Below are positions 7,611-16,637 of a stretch of DNA of 64,000 bases, in pieces (the stretch's first letter is position 1; each line of letters begins with the position of its first letter). The stretch lies in assembly GCF_004364435.1 (NCBI RefSeq), contig NZ_SOCT01000004.1, positions 1-64,000 on the forward strand, in the 5' to 3' direction. The position numbers and the translations under genes are program-made. The notes under the pieces were generated by a model. It was not told where the DNA came from, did no database searches, and saw nothing but the letters and a program-made list of their open reading frames with translations. The DNA comes from Pseudomonas sp. LP_7_YM. Its GTDB lineage: Bacteria; Pseudomonadota; Gammaproteobacteria; Pseudomonadales; Pseudomonadaceae.

Positions 7611-9614
7611 TCACTTCACAAAGGACACGTAGTTACGAGACAACAGACGGCCATGCATCTCGGTTAACTTCGCGCGACAGAGCTTAAACTCGCTACCCAA
7701 AGGAATCACGATGGCTTCCGCCTGCTCGATCCGCGTTGCAGCCTCCGCGCCCAAGGTGTACTTCGCGGGAGGGACGGAGTCGCCATGCGATCCACCTAAA
7801 AACTCATGCAATGCCCTTAGGCTATCGCCTAGAGCCGAGCGATTCCCATGGATTTTGGGCAGCACCTTCTGGAACAGAGCCCTATCGAGACCATCCGTCC
7901 AGCGCTTCATTGCGTCAGAAGGGATCGCTCCTTTCGCAATCTGAGCCTTGATCCAGACGTAAAGATAGGCATACACCTCCTTGTTGATTCGAAAGGCAAA
8001 CTCGAACCCAACTGGGGACAACAGTTTGAAACAACCCTCTAGCGTCTGGAGGGTGAGCTGTTTAGCAGCATCTAGATCTACCTGCTCTACACCATGTTTG
8101 GCCACAAGCGAGTCGATAATTTTCGAAGGATCAGAGCTACGTCCTTCGCCGGCATCTCGATCATCGATGGCTTCGCGTAAAAGCTGATTCGCTAGCGCTA
8201 GATCAATCTCCTCCTCTTGTGGTATGCCCACCATGTACTCGGAAGGCCTCAGTGCCTTTACTTCCAGCACGTGCGCACGATCCAGAACCTTTGGGGAGAA
8301 CATGTAGGTTGTTTCGTCAATGTTCACCGTACCTAAATAGAACAGATTAGGTGGTAGCCGAAGCGGTTGCTCATTGGCAACCAGCAGCTTTGCCGACTTC
8401 GCCTCGGTGCTATCAGGATCTTCCAAATTGAGCAGCTCGCTGATGACTTGCAGTGAGCGGGAATCAATGATCGCTGCATTGTCGCTGTCCTCAACAATCG
8501 AGGACGCCTCCATCAACGATAGAAAAGGAGCAAAGTAACGCTCTACGTGCGAAAGGTTCATCTCGTCAAAAAGCAGAAAATGCGGAATGGCAGTCGACGA
8601 AGGATTACACGCCCGCAAAATAATGCGGAGAGTGTCTGTGATTTCGTAGCTCTCATTGGTTTCCTTCCCGTCGGCGGTTTGACGAGACTGTCCAAAGGGA
8701 GTGCGAAAACCGATTAGGCGCTTTGGTGACGTCCAGTCCGGACCAACAGGAACGAGCTGAAATATGTTTCCATCCACCTGGCCTTCATACATTTCTTGGA
8801 GTTGCTCAGCCAATCGCAAAGTTGATCGTGACTTACCGGTGCCTGATGCTCCGGTGAGAATCACAAAGGGCTTCGCAGCCAAAGCAGCAACTAAGTCCAG
8901 TGAACACGGCATTCCCACCGGATCAGTAGCAGAGGGCTCTGCTACACCCTCAAGATTGAGATACTCCTCGGGTGCTGCGGGCCGGTCCTGAAGGTCTGAG
9001 TCGGAAATGCCCAGAGTCCCAGCCGCATCAAACAGGGTAGTAACCTCTTGTGCCGATAAGTTGTATTCAACCTCGAAATGAGCACGCAGCAGCCCGGCAC
9101 GTTTGGCAGGGTCCGTTTCCGCCCCCAAAATCGGCTCGATGTCCGTCCTGCGATAGTTCCAAACGGCGACCTCTGGGAGCTTTGGCTTATCCTCGTTCGC
9201 CGCTTTCAAAAGCGGCTTCTCAAGGTTGTCTAAGTAGGAGGCTTTAAACCCAACTTTGCGAGGCTTTGTTCCAGAAAACTCTACAATTGTCTGCCAGGGA
9301 TTGCTGTTGACAGTAGTACCAGGACCATTGGATACGTATTTCCCGGCTCTGAATCCACCCTTGGAGTCGTCGCTCGCAAAGACGTTGAAGACTTGCCTTT
9401 GCCCCTTCATGTCAATTTGATCATGAACTGCGGCCAGCTCTGTTAACGCTTTGGAGAACCCTTGCTCTCCCAAAATAAGAGGTGCGCTCATCGCTCCCTT
9501 GATTGCGAGCGTACGCTTCAGCAGCAGGAATTCGAGTAACGACCCTTTAGCTCTGGTGTCCTCAAGCGCAGCGATACTCGCCTTAATGCGCTCCGCCGTA
9601 AGGTATTTCGACAT
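7611..9614 (-). CDS. McrB-like AAA+ motor of a restriction system
   Basis: A 667-residue protein. Residues 1-230 show no motif I recognise and could be the DNA-sensing or specificity part. An McrB-type AAA+ domain follows: Walker A GASGTGKS (255-262), Walker B FLLFDEMN (346-353), sensor region GTVNIDETT (428-436), and a following DRA with a candidate arginine finger (about 445). E. coli McrB uses GTP; the nucleotide used here cannot be inferred. The gene lies between the methyltransferase (20-bp gap) and the DUF2357 nuclease (7-bp gap). The three form one minus-strand operon in which this protein would translocate DNA and license the nuclease. Confidence 0.88.
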   Translation of the reverse strand: MSKYLTAERIKASIAALEDTRAKGSLLEFLLLKRTLAIKGAMSAPLILGEQGFSKALTELAAVHDQIDMKGQRQVFNVFASDDSKGGFRAGKYVSNGPGTTVNSNPWQTIVEFSGTKPRKVGFKASYLDNLEKPLLKAANEDKPKLPEVAVWNYRRTDIEPILGAETDPAKRAGLLRAHFEVEYNLSAQEVTTLFDAAGTLGISDSDLQDRPAAPEEYLNLEGVAEPSATDPVGMPCSLDLVAALAAKPFVILTGASGTGKSRSTLRLAEQLQEMYEGQVDGNIFQLVPVGPDWTSPKRLIGFRTPFGQSRQTADGKETNESYEITDTLRIILRACNPSSTAIPHFLLFDEMNLSHVERYFAPFLSLMEASSIVEDSDNAAIIDSRSLQVISELLNLEDPDSTEAKSAKLLVANEQPLRLPPNLFYLGTVNIDETTYMFSPKVLDRAHVLEVKALRPSEYMVGIPQEEEIDLALANQLLREAIDDRDAGEGRSSDPSKIIDSLVAKHGVEQVDLDAAKQLTLQTLEGCFKLLSPVGFEFAFRINKEVYAYLYVWIKAQIAKGAIPSDAMKRWTDGLDRALFQKVLPKIHGNRSALGDSLRALHEFLGGSHGDSVPPAKYTLGAEAATRIEQAEAIVIPLGSEFKLCRAKLTEMHGRLLSRNYVSFVK

Positions 9615-9634
9615 GCCCCCTCCTGGTTGTTGTG

Positions 9635-10693
9635 TTACTCAATACCCAACACATGCTCTACCATCGACTGGCAGAACTCTTCCTTAATATCGATGCCTAT
9701 GGCGCGAAAACCATTTTTGCGAGCGAAAGCAAGGCTTGTTCCACTGCCCCCAAAAGGATCGAGCACGACACCATTAGGGGGAGTAGTCGAGAGAACAGGG
9801 ATTCTCACAAGCTCCTCTGAAAATCGCGCTTTGTGCTGGTGACTTCTGCGTGCAGGGGGAATTTCCCACGTATCAGCTGGAGGCAGCATACTGCCAGAGC
9901 TCGATTTGCGGCCGACCGCATCCTTGTTAAAGAAATACCAACGCGACTTGACCAAATGGAACATGTATTCGTGCGAAATAGAGCACCTATCGCGCACTTG
10001 ATCAGGAATGGGATTAGGCTTCACCCAAACGTTATCGTTTCGCACAATCCAGTCACGATCTTGCATTGCGATAGCAAAACGATGAGGGATCAAAAGCAAT
10101 TGCTTGGGTTTGCAAAGACGACCATCACCTGTTCGATCCTGAGGGCGCAGCCCAAAACGACGAGCGCTTTGCTTACTCTCGCCGCTCTTATGCTCTCCCT
10201 TGCCACTCCAGTAGGTATCGCCAAGGTTTACCCATAGGCTGCCATTGTCCGCCAGTACGGGCTTGGCTGACTCAAAACAATCCACAAGTTGTTCGATAAA
10301 CTGTTGTGGATGTTCCTCAAGCCCAATTTGCCCTTTAGCACCATAGTCGCGCTGACCGTAGAAGGGAGGTGAAGTAACCATGCAGTTCACGATCACTCCA
10401 GCGGCAGCTAGGTGCTTCATGGCGTCGCGAACGTCCATATTGAAAATCAGGACGTTGTCATCGGCATAGTAGGCCGCCTTACGCAACTCGGTATTCGTAA
10501 AAGCATCATGGCTTGTGACCTGAGGTCGTAAAGCTAGATTCGCCTTCGTTATGGGCTTGGCAGCAGACGTAGTTTTGCTGTCGTTTTGCACGGATCTTGA
10601 GGGGGGTGTCGCCAAGGTACTCGATTCCCCAGCGTCCTGACTGACTTCCGAAAAAGCATGCCTTTCGTTTTCCACTTCAGATACACCACTCAT
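9635..10693 (-). CDS. DNA methyltransferase, N4-cytosine/N6-adenine type (beta-class motif order)
   Basis: A 352-residue protein of the N6_N4_Mtase family (PF01555). Catalytic motif IV TSPPFYGQRDYG is at 107-118 and the SAM-binding motif I VLDPFGGSGTS is near the C-terminus (310-320), the order of beta-class enzymes. A TSPPF tetrad is more common in N4-cytosine methylases, but base specificity is not certain. Residues 1-60 are Ser/Thr-rich and of low complexity, so the true start could be downstream. It is the first gene of the operon with the McrB-like motor and DUF2357 nuclease. Its role is presumably to protect self DNA, which makes this a methylation-sensitive restriction-modification system rather than a methyl-directed McrBC. 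Confidence 0.88.
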   Translation of the reverse strand: MSGVSEVENERHAFSEVSQDAGESSTLATPPSRSVQNDSKTTSAAKPITKANLALRPQVTSHDAFTNTELRKAAYYADDNVLIFNMDVRDAMKHLAAAGVIVNCMVTSPPFYGQRDYGAKGQIGLEEHPQQFIEQLVDCFESAKPVLADNGSLWVNLGDTYWSGKGEHKSGESKQSARRFGLRPQDRTGDGRLCKPKQLLLIPHRFAIAMQDRDWIVRNDNVWVKPNPIPDQVRDRCSISHEYMFHLVKSRWYFFNKDAVGRKSSSGSMLPPADTWEIPPARRSHQHKARFSEELVRIPVLSTTPPNGVVLDPFGGSGTSLAFARKNGFRAIGIDIKEEFCQSMVEHVLGIE

Positions 10694-11195
10694 GCGGAAG
10701 CAACAACGTCAGGCCTGATAATCGCGTTGGCGTGACTCTGTGGCATTCTCTGTACATTGATTAGGTGGCAAACGAGCCCCATACGCGCGCTACGCAGCGG
10801 ATTATCCGCAGCTATCCTAAACGCCCGCTTAGGGGACGGCACCGCCCTCATGCCCCACGTGATGCTCATGGCTTTGTCAAATTCCATACCGCTCCGCAAA
10901 ATTTCAGCCGCTTGCTGTACGACTTAAAAACGGGCGAGTCTACCATTACGGAGCGAGAGACGGTGACCGGAAATCATCTCTATACAACTGAGCCGACACA
11001 TGGAAAATCGAGGCCGGCCCCTTACAGCCAACCTGATCGCGCTGACCAAGAATGACGAGGATCATTCCGCTATTTTCGGTGCCGTAAATCAATGCTACAC
11101 ACACCGACTTTAGCGTATCTCATGTTTTAGCTATCCTCGCTTCAATACAGGTGAATACGGTGTAATCAGATCACTAAAAATGGCTCCGAAGAAAC
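10694..11195. other. Intergenic region between the two defence modules
   Basis: About 500 bp without a convincing gene. It should hold the promoter of the methyltransferase operon (minus strand, leftwards) and the 3' end of the HNH gene transcript. A 37-codon plus-strand reading frame (10999-11112) has no ribosome-binding site. No clear terminator hairpin with a T-run was found. Confidence 0.6.
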
Positions 11196-12218
11196 CTAGG
11201 CTATTGAGAGTCTAGACTTAAAGTCTTCTAGGAAAGCAGTAGCTATTGCTGAATGAGGCGCCTGGGGCAACGAAAAATGTCGCATCTGCTCAAGGATTTT
11301 GGTTTGGAGCGCATCAAGACTTTTGACCGCATCGGCAAGCTCGGCACGGTTCAAATCTTCATTCAAGCCCTCGAGCTCCTGGCTAACTGTGCCGATCTTT
11401 ATTAAAACACTTTCTAAAAACCGAAGTTGCTGCAAAATTTTTGCACGTTCCTGAACCAAATGAACTCGATTTAACCCGTAAACTTGTATGGACACAGCCC
11501 CTTTAATACTGACCCCCTCCGTCTCGGCATGTTGAGCAACGAGCGTAGGATCTGTATGAACTAGTGGAGCTACTGGAGAAATGGTGCTGCCTGTAGCTAA
11601 CGCTGCAGGAAAAACCAAACCTGCCGCACAATCATCTTTCAACCAGTAAACAAGGTGGTCATTAGGATTATCTCGAGTAGGATCAAGTAGTAGCGCACCT
11701 TCATTTAAAACCTCAGACCCCTCCGTTAATGCACGATCACCTTCGATAGGAAAACAGTCTTTTTTGCCAGTTTGAGTATGCTTATAAAGCACCTCGAGAT
11801 TACCGGATATTACCGGACTCATTTGTTTCCGTCGACGATTACAATCAAGACAACTTGGAAGAAGATTGGTCCATTCCGATGCCAGCCACCAATAGCCCTG
11901 ATGGTCAGGATCTCCTTCGACCCGCCCCTTCGGTCGATAGTGCTCTACATCAACAGGGGCTTGCGCGCCATAGAAAGATTCGCAATATGCGCATTTCTTA
12001 TAAAAAATCTGCTCTAGCCGTAGCTTTACATCGCTTGCCTTATATGCTAAAAATTTAAACGTTGTACGTTCTGTATCGGGGGGAAGTACAGCATTAAGGT
12101 GTGCCCGGACTCGATCGATCTCGGTTTTTTTATTTTTATCAAGCTTATTTAAACCAGCCGGTGCCGGCTTGCTGCCTCGTGAAACAGCTCGCACATTAAT
12201 ATCCTCCAAGAGCGCCAA
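11196..12218 (-). CDS. HNH endonuclease, PtuB-like (Septu/retron-Ec78-type effector)
   Basis: A 340-residue HNH nuclease resembling the PtuB/TIGR02646 family. Zinc cysteines are in CAYC (76, 79) and CLDC (123, 126). The catalytic segment DVEHYRPKG has His93, followed by YWWLASEWTNLLPSC with Asn118 and CN at 126-127. A downstream block (SIQVYGLNRVHLVQERAKIL) is typical of the family. It starts 23 bp inside the 3' end of the upstream ATPase gene, so translation is coupled. All catalytic positions appear intact, so this is the likely DNA-cleaving effector. By analogy with Septu, it is probably held inactive by, and acts with, the adjacent ATPase. Confidence 0.85.
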   Translation of the reverse strand: MALLEDINVRAVSRGSKPAPAGLNKLDKNKKTEIDRVRAHLNAVLPPDTERTTFKFLAYKASDVKLRLEQIFYKKCAYCESFYGAQAPVDVEHYRPKGRVEGDPDHQGYWWLASEWTNLLPSCLDCNRRRKQMSPVISGNLEVLYKHTQTGKKDCFPIEGDRALTEGSEVLNEGALLLDPTRDNPNDHLVYWLKDDCAAGLVFPAALATGSTISPVAPLVHTDPTLVAQHAETEGVSIKGAVSIQVYGLNRVHLVQERAKILQQLRFLESVLIKIGTVSQELEGLNEDLNRAELADAVKSLDALQTKILEQMRHFSLPQAPHSAIATAFLEDFKSRLSIA

Positions 12219-14505
12219 TTATTGCATTGCGGGTCTTCGCTTTAAGCTTGCTAAGCCGATCAGCATCGGCTCCACGCCGATTTTTCAAATAAATAAATAC
12301 TGCGTCTTGTACCAGCCTCTGCACTTCCGAAGACCCAAGTGGCAGCGCGTCGGCGATTTCATTTTTCAAATTATCAAGGGCAAGATTTTCTGCAATCGTC
12401 AGTGACGTACTCTCCGCCTGCCTAGCAAGAAGATCGCCTAGCTTAGCCAGATGGAGCTCAACTGTAGGGGAGTCAGTACTGAACATTGAGAAAAAATCAG
12501 ACGTCAATAGCTGCTCGACAGTAAGATTTTCTACATTTGGTAAATCCATGAAAGCTTCTACAGTTATGGGTAGCGCTCCAGGAAAGTCAGCGGCATGCCT
12601 AACTGTTTTATTGAATACCACGACTTCTTGATCATGCATTCCGCGCAGACAAAGTGGATCATGAGTAGTCGCAATTATCATTGCCTTTGGCAGCACTCGC
12701 CGAAGTGCCATCATGATCTGCATTTTCCATCGAGGGTGCAGATGCGCTTCAACTTCATCAATTAAAATCACCGCTTCTATTTCAGAAAAGCTTTTACGCT
12801 CAGTATTTTTCTGAAGCTTCAACAAACCAGCTAGTACATCACAAACCATCGCTAACACAGAACGAAAACCAGATGACACAGCTTTTAATGGGGTGCTGAC
12901 TTCATGATAGCCATCCCCATCTCCTATACGGGTAACAATAAGACACCTATTATTAGGGATGTCTTTTTTTACTACGTCGAAATCCCCTTCCACTAAAAAT
13001 ATTTTTTGTAACGCTCTAATAACCATTGCAAACTGATCATCTTCCAACTCAAGCATCCAAGCTTCAGGATTCGCAAGTAATGCTTCGGATCGAAATAAAG
13101 TTGTGACGTGGCCTTTGGGTGTTTTTAAAGGCGAATTTGGTGCATATTGCCTGAAAGCACCGTACGCAAATACTGGAGGCAAGTTCTCCATCACACCGCG
13201 CTCAACAAAACGATCGCCAATTACAAGCTCTAGTTCCTCGCCATCCATAAACCGGAGTTTTACGGATGCGTTATCCGACTTTTCTCGACCTTCCCCCCCC
13301 ATTAACTCAGGATCCAAAATAAAGCTTTCGGGGGAGCGATTAATACTCTGTCGGGTTTTTTCTTCTGAAAGAGCTAAGGCGACCGCCTCTAATATTGAGC
13401 TTTTGCCTGCAGCATTCTCACCGAGCACGAGGAGAGCTGCAGCCTCCGCCTCTCTTCCTACGCTTTCATCAGCAGAAATTGCAGGTGGTATATTAACTTC
13501 AAGCTTTTCAAGAGTCTTAAAGTCAGTTACCTCTATCGAAATTAGGCGCCGAACTTCACCTTTCGCGGCAGGCCTTCCAACTGTGGCCCGCTCAACCGGG
13601 CCACGCACTTCATCAAATGCTAATTCTAGAGCATGTCGACCAAGAGGCATCGCCCAGACTTTATGAATCACGCCCCCTATCTGATCAGGCTTGACCTTAT
13701 ATCTTTGTTCTAGTCGATGACCAACAATACCGAGCACGCGCCTAAGCAGAAGATACCAGCCCCCCCCAAATTCAAGCTTTGGAAAATCTAAACCGTTAGG
13801 CTGGATCCCGCGCTTGAGTTCATTTTTTAAAAGCTCCAAATATTCCTCAAAACATCTTGCCCTGGCCTCTAGCAGACTTGAACGGTCCAAATTGAACACC
13901 GAGATAGTTTGTGCGCCAGCCACAGTAAACGCCTGAATGCCCCCATCCAGATTGAAGCTTAAATGTCGATAGAAACTAGAGTCCTGGCAGGGATCCAGCA
14001 ATATTCGTTTATCTTGATGCGGCCAACGCCAAAGCCCATAATTCTCATTCAAAAAGTGCTCTAACTGCTCAATAGTCGGCAGCGCGCCGCGCTGTAAGTC
14101 GACTACTGGAAACTGCCGCTTGGCAGATCCTGCACATGCACTACATGCTCCGTATACGTTGCCCCAGTCTGTCCGCAACCATACGTAGTAGAGATGGGAG
14201 AACGTGGAGCGCGCCAGAGGTTCTGCTTCAGCAGACGGGCGAAATAGGTGCGCATGCAGCGGAGCTCTGCTCTCGCAAAACGCGCATTTCCCGCGAAAAA
14301 GGTTATTTAAAACCGATACCACCTCTTCGCTTGCGGCGCTAAACCTCCGCGAGGGCGGAGTCTTTTGTGATTGGCGCTGGGCGTCCTCTCGCATATACGC
14401 AAGGAGCTCTTCTCGTTCCGCTTGAGCTGCGCTTTCACGAAAATGATGGGGTGGCGGAAAAGCTGTACGATCAAAGAACTGCAAAATTACCCCCGAGGTG
14501 CGCAT
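12196..14505 (-). CDS. ABC/SMC-like ATPase fused to a degenerate HNH-family domain (PtuA-like)
   Basis: A 769-residue protein from the ATG at 14505; a TTG at 14598 would add 31 residues but would overlap the divergent gene. The N-terminal ~230 residues look paralogous to the neighbouring HNH protein: CAFCES (74-79), RTDWGNVYGACSAC (ending at 124), and SVFNLDRSSLLEARARC later. However, the HNH catalytic segment reads HAHLFRP where the partner has VEHYRP, so the catalytic His is Leu. The ATPase has Walker A GENAAGKS (362-369), signature SSGFRS, Walker B ILIDEVEAHLHP (from about 580) and the H-loop ATTHDP, as in PtuA/OLD-type ATPases. The likely role is an ATP-dependent sensor or scaffold controlling the HNH nuclease. 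Confidence 0.85.
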   Translation of the reverse strand: MRTSGVILQFFDRTAFPPPHHFRESAAQAEREELLAYMREDAQRQSQKTPPSRRFSAASEEVVSVLNNLFRGKCAFCESRAPLHAHLFRPSAEAEPLARSTFSHLYYVWLRTDWGNVYGACSACAGSAKRQFPVVDLQRGALPTIEQLEHFLNENYGLWRWPHQDKRILLDPCQDSSFYRHLSFNLDGGIQAFTVAGAQTISVFNLDRSSLLEARARCFEEYLELLKNELKRGIQPNGLDFPKLEFGGGWYLLLRRVLGIVGHRLEQRYKVKPDQIGGVIHKVWAMPLGRHALELAFDEVRGPVERATVGRPAAKGEVRRLISIEVTDFKTLEKLEVNIPPAISADESVGREAEAAALLVLGENAAGKSSILEAVALALSEEKTRQSINRSPESFILDPELMGGEGREKSDNASVKLRFMDGEELELVIGDRFVERGVMENLPPVFAYGAFRQYAPNSPLKTPKGHVTTLFRSEALLANPEAWMLELEDDQFAMVIRALQKIFLVEGDFDVVKKDIPNNRCLIVTRIGDGDGYHEVSTPLKAVSSGFRSVLAMVCDVLAGLLKLQKNTERKSFSEIEAVILIDEVEAHLHPRWKMQIMMALRRVLPKAMIIATTHDPLCLRGMHDQEVVVFNKTVRHAADFPGALPITVEAFMDLPNVENLTVEQLLTSDFFSMFSTDSPTVELHLAKLGDLLARQAESTSLTIAENLALDNLKNEIADALPLGSSEVQRLVQDAVFIYLKNRRGADADRLSKLKAKTRNAIIGALGGY

Positions 14506-14586
14506 TAATTGATAGGCGAGAAAGCTAAGGTTGCTTAAGATACCCGCGTTGCGAGACGATGTGGAAGACCTTTGAGGGAGGGGATT
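14506..14586. promoter_or_regulatory. Divergent promoter region between the PtuA-like ATPase and GHKL genes
   Basis: Only 81 bp separate the preferred starts of two head-to-head genes. If the upstream TTG codons (14598 minus, 14572 plus) were used instead, the genes would overlap. The plus-strand gene has a strong GAGGGAGGGG ribosome-binding site (14574-14583). The minus-strand gene has no clear one. The two directions must share or interleave promoter elements, which suggests joint control of the three-gene module. Confidence 0.5.
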
Positions 14587-16158
14587 ATGAAGCGCCAAGT
14601 AGGGAAGCTGGACGCCGTTCCGTCAAAGCGGCTTTTTCTTTCAATTATTGCTGATTACGATCTTAACAAATCCATTTGCGAGCTAGTCGATAACGGGTTT
14701 GATGTTTGGACGAGGTCTGGCCGGCAAAATCCGATTAAAATTATGGTTTCGCTAGCAGAGGAGCAAGGCATCATCCGAGTAGAGGATGACGCTGGAGGCT
14801 TGCCTTACGATGAGTTGCGCTACATGGTCGGGCCAGGGCAATCAGGCTCATCCCCCACCGATGAGACAATTGGCATATTTGGTGTGGGTACCAAACGAGC
14901 AGTGGTCGCTCTGGCGGAAGATATAACCATTCGAACTCGCCATGGCACTGGCAAAGCGTACCAAATCGAATTCGGCGAAGATTGGCTTGAAGACGAAGAA
15001 TGGGAATTACCATTATTTCAGGTTGACGGAATAGCGCCGAATACAACCCAAGTAGAGCTTCAGAAGCTCCGTATCAAGCTCACGGAAGAAGTGGTTGATA
15101 AACTTAGAAGCCACCTACAAGCAACGTACGCCAAACTTCTTTCACGCGAAGACGTAACCCTACTTCTGAACAGTCAAGTCATAGAACCCCGTTTCTTTAA
15201 CGACTGGTCATATCCGCCAGATTACGAGCCCAGACACTATACAGGTCAGCTAAACACACCAAACAACCGAGTAATTACTGTAGACGTAACCGCTGGATTA
15301 AGCAGTGAATCAAGTCCGACTGCTGGTGAATACGGCGTTTACTTTTACTGCAATGAGCGTCTTGTCGCGCCCGCTATGAAAAGCTTTGACGTCGGTTTTA
15401 CTCAAGGCCAGGCAGGGCTGCCGCACCCTAAAATTGCGTTGACAAAGGTTATCGTCTCACTTAGTGGCGATGCAAGCGAAATGCCATGGAATAGTAGCAA
15501 ATCAGATATAAGCACGAAACATCACACGTTTATTGCGCTGCACGACTGGTTGGTTACTGTGGTCGCAGACTATGCGAGAATTTCACGTATATGGATGGGG
15601 GATTGGCCCGAAAAGGTATTTGCCCATAAAGAAATCAAAATTATTGATGTAGTTATAGACGATTTTCTGACAGCGCGAAGATCCTTTCTACCTAACCCAC
15701 CTAAGTCTCGCCCACGTCTTGCAGAGCGCGTCGCCATAAAAAATGGGCGGCTTGTAGCACGCAAGCCCTGGATTAAAGGTCTATATGAAGGTGTTGTAGC
15801 AGCAACTACTGTAGCTAAGCAACCACTTGAGCAGGCAAATTGGTTCGCCTTCAATATTCTTGAGTTAACTCTAATCTCTGCTCTAAAAACTTATTTGGTG
15901 AATGAGTCGAATACGGAAAATTCGGAGTCGGATTTAAAGGCGCTCCTCCACCTAACACCAAAAATATCCGACCTATTAAAACAGCAAATAGCATTACCCA
16001 AAGAACTTTGGTTGCAAATTGAGAACATATCCCGTCGCCGAGAAGACTTGATGTACGGTCGTGCCACTCCAACAATAACCGAAAGCGAACTGGAAGATGC
16101 AAACGTTCTCGTCCAAACAGTTCTGAAACGATTATTTCGCATCGACTTGGAAGCCTAA
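14587..16158 (+). CDS. GHKL-family (MORC/HATPase_c_3-like) ATPase of the defence module
   Basis: A 523-residue protein from ATG 14587, chosen because GAGGGAGGGG lies 3-12 bases upstream. The GHKL Bergerat fold is clear at the N-terminus: N-box NKSICELVDNGFDVW (about 28-41, with the Mg-binding Asn in VDNG), G1 box VEDDAGGLP (65-73), and G2 box GIFGVGTKRAVV (96-107). A MutL/MORC-type transducer region probably follows; the C-terminal ~200 residues are unrecognised. Family members act as ATP-driven dimeric clamps. MORC-like GHKL ATPases are known in predicted prokaryotic restriction systems. Its head-to-head position with the PtuA-like gene suggests a shared anti-phage function, but this is inferred from context. 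Confidence 0.8.
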   Translation: MKRQVGKLDAVPSKRLFLSIIADYDLNKSICELVDNGFDVWTRSGRQNPIKIMVSLAEEQGIIRVEDDAGGLPYDELRYMVGPGQSGSSPTDETIGIFGVGTKRAVVALAEDITIRTRHGTGKAYQIEFGEDWLEDEEWELPLFQVDGIAPNTTQVELQKLRIKLTEEVVDKLRSHLQATYAKLLSREDVTLLLNSQVIEPRFFNDWSYPPDYEPRHYTGQLNTPNNRVITVDVTAGLSSESSPTAGEYGVYFYCNERLVAPAMKSFDVGFTQGQAGLPHPKIALTKVIVSLSGDASEMPWNSSKSDISTKHHTFIALHDWLVTVVADYARISRIWMGDWPEKVFAHKEIKIIDVVIDDFLTARRSFLPNPPKSRPRLAERVAIKNGRLVARKPWIKGLYEGVVAATTVAKQPLEQANWFAFNILELTLISALKTYLVNESNTENSESDLKALLHLTPKISDLLKQQIALPKELWLQIENISRRREDLMYGRATPTITESELEDANVLVQTVLKRLFRIDLEA

Positions 16159-16551
16159 CATCATAAATCTGATGAAGTCGCCGAGGGCCGATAAGCACCA
16201 GGGAAAAAAGCTGTGTCTCTTGGCGTTCTGCCATTTTATCCGTTCATGCACGCTCCTGATGGGGGACAAATGGGGGGACACGGAAAGACAAAATCAAGAA
16301 GCCCAATAAAACAGGGCAAATTCCAGAAAATAACGCCGGCCACAAGCCGGGCAGCCTAAAGTCGAATGGATAGAAAAGGAGGGATGGATCGACGCCAACG
16401 TTGAAGGGACAGGATCAAGTCCTCCAGATCAGGAGGAACCATATCTGCTCGGCCTATTACGCCTCTAAGCATTGCAACGCGGCTCAGTATTCCAAAGAGT
16501 ATTCCAACTAAAAAATAAAACCATAAGATTTTATATAAATCAACAGGTTAC
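16159..16551. other. Gene-free stretch at the right side of the defence island
   Basis: No supported gene. The short open frames here have no ribosome-binding sites or recognisable motifs. It is AT-richer than the flanking chromosome and leads into the first tmRNA-end-like repeat, consistent with island-end DNA. Confidence 0.5.
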
Positions 16552-16637
16552 GCAACGAGTTCAGATTACCCCGGCCCACCAATCAAGCGTTACAAATCAA
16601 GCACTTAGCGTTTACCGCAAGTGCTTTTTTTGTGCCT
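16552..16637 (+). repeat. tmRNA 3'-end-like sequence plus terminator, copy A (possible attachment-site scar)
   Basis: TTCAGATTACCCCGGCCCACCA resembles, imperfectly, the T-arm/acceptor end of Pseudomonas tmRNA, which ends GGTTCAAATCCC...CCACCA. It is followed at 16601-16630 by a terminator-like hairpin (GCACTT...AAGTGC plus seven T). The same arrangement recurs at 17377-17463. No full ssrA gene is present, so this is interpreted as a scar of integration into an ssrA 3' end or a decayed copy. Confidence 0.55.

Noticed and set aside
10690..10899. A 69-codon minus-strand frame overlapping the methyltransferase start by 4 bp
   Set aside because: The composition is not protein-like, the opposite strand is equally open, and no family resemblance was found; treated as a shadow of intergenic sequence.
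10999..11112. A 37-codon plus-strand reading frame with plausible codon use (MENRGRPLTANLIALTKNDE onward)
   Set aside because: No ribosome-binding site, no recognisable domain, and it lies in a region that otherwise looks non-coding.
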